DNA of 64,000 bases from positions 57,326-121,325 of the forward strand of contig JARUPY010000209.1 in the NCBI GenBank assembly GCA_029817715.1. The letters run 5' to 3'. The DNA comes from Melastoma dodecandrum (taxonomy: Eukaryota; Streptophyta; Magnoliopsida; Myrtales; Melastomataceae). Positions 60,129-64,000 of the stretch are shown here, in pieces (within the stretch, counting starts at the first letter, position 1; the number at the start of each line of letters is the position of its first letter). Position numbers and translations under genes: made by a program. The notes under the pieces are model-generated. The model was given only the letters and a program-made list of their open reading frames with translations. It did no database searches and had not been told where the DNA came from.

Positions 60129-61472
60129 CTTTTTTTGGCATCATACTATTGCAGATTCAATGGGCCATGGGAAAAACAGGTCATAGCCAAATATCTCTTA
60201 TACTAGCTAGACTTGTTAAATGGTACCCCAAATGACAGCTGCAAATGAGTCGACGACAACAAAGGAGGAAGATTTGAGATCCCGGTGAGGAAGAATGGTA
60301 TAAAGGCGGAGCTCTCATTGAAAGTCCAAATGGCCATATTAGGACAATGGAAAAGTTAAATCTAATACGATACGGTTTTATGCATTTTTCATGCCAAACA
60401 AATTTTATGTGTATTTTATTCATTGTACTTATAGAAGATATTGAGAAGTTTGTATCCAATTCTTTTTTCTGTCAGGATGTAACTTGAAACTCACGACTCA
60501 GACCTGATAGCCATCTTCTTGTTATTGTCCACTATGGTGGCGAAAGTAAACAAATGAACCCAGGGCTAATTTCGGAGCATGACATGGTAATTAACAACCA
60601 TAAGGTGTTGCCTTAGCAACTGCCTTAAAAAAATGTGCGTTCGAACCCCTCCTTTCCTTCTTTTGTCTTGTTCCCTTGTTTCCCTTGGAAATGACCGCGT
60701 CTCGCCCTTCATTCCTCAATTAATTAAACCTTAGATCTTCTTGAAATAGGAAATGGAGAAGAGAGTAATCTACCACAGGGTCGAGTGGTCACAGGGTATG
60801 TTTTGGATGAAGCCCCACAACAATCAAGGTCTTGGAAAACCCAGATTGCTCGAGCGACATACACGCCTAACCTGCTTAGCTGTCCGGTGGCGTTGTCTCA
60901 CCTGAACCCCTATTCAGTTGCCATTTCGACATCTTTTGTTATATTCAAGCTTGCATAGAATTTGGAAAGTTAACTGACATACGCAAATTCGTGGCCCCAC
61001 AACTTAACCCGAGCTTTCTATTCACTTCGCGTTTATAGAACAATTTGCAGGATCTTTTATATCTCTCTTCTGCTTTTTGCACATGTTTGAACCATGGTTT
61101 TAAACATGGCCTGGGTAATTGACTTTTCCATTCTGCGAGGGGTATCAAATGATTTTGCATGGTTTTTTTTTTACGTATTAGTATCATCTTGCGAACACGA
61201 CTTTTTAGTCTAGGTATCTTCAGTAAGAGAGCATAACTGGGTGCTTTGCTTTCTCGATCCTGGTCCTATGATTAATTGCACTTTATTAATTAGGTGGAGA
61301 GCAAGTAAGTATTCCAGCAGCCCAAATGACTCTGGTGATTCAAGAAAGGGCTAATGCGAGTCAAGGCAATAGTGGAGGCTCCTCAAGTTGCGACGATACC
61401 AAGGAAACCCAAGATAATGGAAGAATGGTGCTAATTCTCCGATCATATTATGTCTCTGGAGTTTTTGAGTGC
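57418..61472 (+). CDS. Unrecognised four-exon gene, assembled by splice phase
   Basis: Four open segments with consensus sites join in phase: 57418-57608 (donor GTAAGC), 59386-59563 (acceptor TCAG, donor GTAACC), 59901-59994 (acceptor GCAG, donor GTCTGT) and 61294-61472 (acceptor TTAG), giving 213 codons. The N-terminus (MKSLFTTKTLQSSSVSLAIR, then HGFRSSRCN) is Arg/Ser-rich and lacks acids, like a mitochondrial or plastid presequence. The middle reads GPTGPWLKAERIAQQYIEG, then EGRLSIYINHYSLAKATNHN. The end is Ser/Asn-rich and finishes LILRSYYVSGVFEC. I recognise no family. A palindromic TTGGCGCCAA overlaps the leader next to the start. Intron 3 spans a 37-G run and a tRNA-like B-box sequence. 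Exons 2 and 3 are the best supported; exon 1 and the last junction are weaker. Confidence 0.5.
60091..60127. repeat. 37-base G run
   Basis: An uninterrupted G homopolymer preceded by GGGGGGGATA. It lies within the third intron of the proposed four-exon gene. The length may be unreliable in the assembly. Confidence 0.9.
60590..60665 (+). other. tRNA-like pol III box sequence, possible SINE relic
   Basis: GCGTTCGAACCCC at about 60647-60659 fits a pol III B box (tRNA T-loop). About 35 bp upstream TAGCAACTGCC weakly resembles an A box, and an A-run lies between. No cloverleaf can be drawn, so this is not a tRNA gene; a SINE head is possible. Confidence 0.3.
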
Positions 61473-61479
61473 TGATTCA

Positions 61480-62990
61480 CTATTGCCAGCCGTCTGATTG
61501 CTATGGGACTATATATTTTGAACCGATAGTTGATTTCTTACCGTTCTATCGATATACGATTTATTCGAGTGTGAACAATCTGAAGCCGAAGCATGACTTC
61601 TATGGCGCCCTCTTCAGGCGGTCTAATTGTAAAGTGAATCTAGGATTGCATGTAATGTATGTATGTATGTAATCCGCAGTAAGGTTTTATAGGTGCGCTT
61701 GCTAATGGTTTTTTGCAATGACAACAGGTTTCAGTTCGATCTAGTTCGTTGCGAAAGGCAAAGTTCTACATAACTACGCATCCATTTTTTGAGGGCCTTC
61801 TGCTTCGGTTTCGGCAGTGTTGCAACCACCCGAATCTTGTCCATGAGTTTTGAGACCGAGTTGCCTTCAAATATATATCTCCGTTTGTGGACGTTTGATT
61901 GTACCGTGCGCGTCGGCATGGCAGGGAATCGTGGAGGAGAGGCTGCAACAGGATCCAGGCGAGGAAGCAGCGGATGATACGCCGGGGCCCTGACTGACGA
62001 GGAAGGTCCGGTCCTCTCGTAATGAAGAGCTCAAGATGCTCTTCAGGATTAAAACAGAAAAACAAAGGACGACACCACCATCCAAGTTTTTTCTCTTCCA
62101 CTGGATAAAGTTAGAAATACTGTTTTATGAGACAATGAATGGTTTTTCTAGTTCCGACACATTAAATCTAAATCAACGGACGGTCGGTGCACTTGCCTAA
62201 AAATCTTATCTACAAAATCTTGACTGTTCATACAACTTTTGTTGGTTGTGTATTGGTGGGAATATTCGAGAGAAACTACGTCGCCCAAAATTTAATTAGT
62301 GGGATGGGGGGGGATGAAGTCTGACTGGTGGACTCCCCCCAATCACAACGTCGTAACGCTCACGTCCCATTAAAAAAGTAATGTCACGGTCGTTCTATAA
62401 AATGGTAAAGTAGGAGACAACGTCATATGTGCCCCCTGGGTCAAGATTAGTTTGGATTGGCTGTACCGATGATGTTTGGAATATCCCCCCCCCCCCCCCG
62501 GCCCCCACCCCCCACACTCTCCTCTTCCTATTTAAAGATTAGATTAAAGGGAAGGTGTTGTTGGTCGGAGAGCGTTTGACCGGTCCTCCACCAGAAAACA
62601 TAAACCTCCCGACTCATACATAACTCGATTACCTTCCTCTAAAAGGAATAAATGATTCTTTCAATCGCATTAAAATAAGGAGGAGTAGGGGGAGGTGGTT
62701 GTTTGGCCTTCCCATCGGGTCAAGGACAGAATCCCTAACTCTTTTTTAGCTCCCTCCACAGAAAGAAACGCCGACCCCCCTTTAATTACCGAATCCGACT
62801 AATTAAACCCCCCCCCCCCATTAATTTAATTTATTTTTGTGTGAATATAAAAGTCTTTGAGCCATTCCTAACCCCCACCCCATTCTAAACGTGTGGCGTG
62901 TTAAAAAGCCTTAATCCTCCTCAAGTCACGTCCCAATTCCCTCCCCAACCCACCGTGGGCCTCCCGAAAACATCGCCCGTTTCCGTCCCT
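61480..62990. other. Intergenic region with C/G runs and a small unassigned frame
   Basis: No gene is firmly supported. A 62-codon ATG frame on the minus strand (61919-61731) ends in a basic helix-like stretch (KPKQKALKKWMRSYVEL) and might be a small protein or last exon. C runs occur at 62486-62500 and 62809-62819. Confidence 0.35.
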
Positions 62991-62999
62991 TTCCCTTCA

Positions 63000-63365
63000 A
63001 TGGCCGAGGCCGCAGAAATCAAGGAAGGCGGTTCCGTCCCCGGAAACAGCCGGCGCCAGCCCCAGCAGGCTCCAGAGGCGTGCCCCCGCGTCCTTGGCAG
63101 ATATCGCATCCCAGCGCCACCCCAAGTGTGAACGTTGCCATACCCTTCCTCTCCCCGTTGCCCCTTTCGTCCACGGTCCGCCCTACCGCCATGGGAGGGG
63201 AGCAGGGGGAGAAGTCGAGGGAGGAGGCGTCGCGCTGCCGAGGGGACGAACGAGAAGAGGAAGGGTACCGCGGCGGTGGTGTTCAAGACGTGGCAGCACC
63301 CGGCCGCTCCCTTCTGCTTCGAGCCGCCCCCAATTAAGCCAACTTTCCTGCCGGTTCTAGAATAA
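63000..63365 (+). CDS. Small plant-type protein, in-frame TGA or short intron
   Basis: ATG 63000 opens MAEAAEIKEGGSVPGNSRRQ, PRVLGRYRIPAPPQ, then TGA at 63129. The same frame resumes and ends with KRKGTAAVVFKTWQHPAAPF and CFEPPPIKPTFLPVLE at 63365. A GTGTGA donor at 63126 and an AG at 63241-63242 would remove 117 bp, including the stop, and keep the frame, giving 82 codons. The removed part is GC-rich and poor as a plant intron, so the TGA may instead be a true lesion. The Pro-rich FKTWQHPAAPF end looks conserved, but I cannot name the family. Confidence 0.4.
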
Positions 63366-63369
63366 AATG

Positions 63370-64000
63370 TTCTTGCGATCGGAACGAAACCTAGGAATGG
63401 ACCGATGAAGATGTATAGAGGTTTTTGGGAGTTCCAAGGGAATTAGCTGCTGCTGCTCCATTTGATGATAATTTGCATAAAAATAAAAAAACCATGGGAT
63501 CTACCTATCTGACAACTCGGGGCTCTCGTGCCGTGCAACGTGCAGCTGCTTCACCTACCCCCCCCCACCCATTCGGAGCACCGGGTGTCCCTTTTCTTTG
63601 GGTTATTCCAATGTTTGCTGGCTGTGGTCATCCTTCAAAATTGATTGGGTGTTATAATAATGGCAGCAAGCAAGAATAATGGCCCTAATAACACATTCAT
63701 ATCTCTGTCGAGACTAAAAGTAACGACTCTGAGAATTAAACATAAATTTGGGACTGTGCTACATTGCTAAATGGAAAGGATATTCATCTTGGGGTCCATT
63801 GCAAATTATAATGAAATATTTAGAAGTTGGGGATGGGGCTAAGGATTCCCTTTTGTTAATTCATTTAATGATCCCTACTCTTCGGATGGACCACAACCCA
63901 AGTAGTAGCACCTTCCCAATAGCTCCGATACCTAATTTTGAATGGTCATCTTACATCGACATAAAAAGAAAGAAAAAGCTGGGATTCACATAGAAAGGAA
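63370..64000. other. Right-edge region without a supported gene
   Basis: Open frames at 63425-63679 and 63748-63993 have little protein character. They may be 3' UTR or the edge of a gene outside the window. Confidence 0.4.

Noticed and set aside
60590..60665. tRNA gene
   Set aside because: Only a T-loop-like word is present; acceptor, D and anticodon stems cannot be paired.

Overview
This is a nuclear window from a flowering plant, almost certainly a eudicot. It has spliced genes with short GT-AG introns, AT-rich intergenic DNA, chloroplast-targeted and Golgi proteins, and plant-only families (VQ, AP2/ERF, GDT1-like, QUA2-type methyltransferase, defensin-like). No transposase, integrase, reverse transcriptase, CRISPR array or rRNA could be supported. 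Exon limits below were read from splice sites, phase continuity and recalled family alignments. None is backed by RNA.

Region 1 (1-21 kb) is a conserved housekeeping block, all on the minus strand: an NDR/AGC kinase running off the left edge, a pectin-type Golgi methyltransferase (PMT8/PMT1 type), a VQ-motif protein, a chloroplast GDT1-like manganese transporter (CMT1/PAM71-HL type) and an ankyrin-RING E3 ligase (XBAT35 type). The methyltransferase and transporter genes share a similar 5' leader module. Region 2 (21.7-24 kb, plus) is a cytosolic malate dehydrogenase divergent from the E3 gene. Region 3 (24.7-27.1 kb, minus) is a tandem trio of secreted defensin-like peptide genes, the middle one degenerating. 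Region 4 (27.8-32.1 kb) holds an ADF6-type actin-depolymerising-factor gene with an in-frame stop, facing a PP1 phosphatase gene.

Region 5 (33-40.5 kb, plus) is a cluster of four small secreted Pro/His/Lys-rich proteins, each behind its own TATA box. Two share a GH-x-L-x-EE motif and two are clear tandem paralogues. The first has an as-1-type TGACG pair upstream. This is the best candidate for an undescribed system. Region 6 (41.4-46.7 kb, minus) has two group IX ERF genes. The ERF pair plus NDR, PMT and XBAT35 recalls Arabidopsis At3g23220-At3g23310, suggesting ancestral synteny.

Region 7 (49-64 kb) is less conserved. It holds a plant-specific acidic protein gene, a small acidic protein with a C-terminal CaaX box and a decayed copy of it, a TMEM45/DUF716 gene broken by frameshifts, two decayed 2-oxoglutarate oxygenase copies, an unrecognised four-exon gene assembled here from phase-matched exons, and a small plant-type gene at 63 kb. 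Tandem repeats and long G or C runs are scattered through it.
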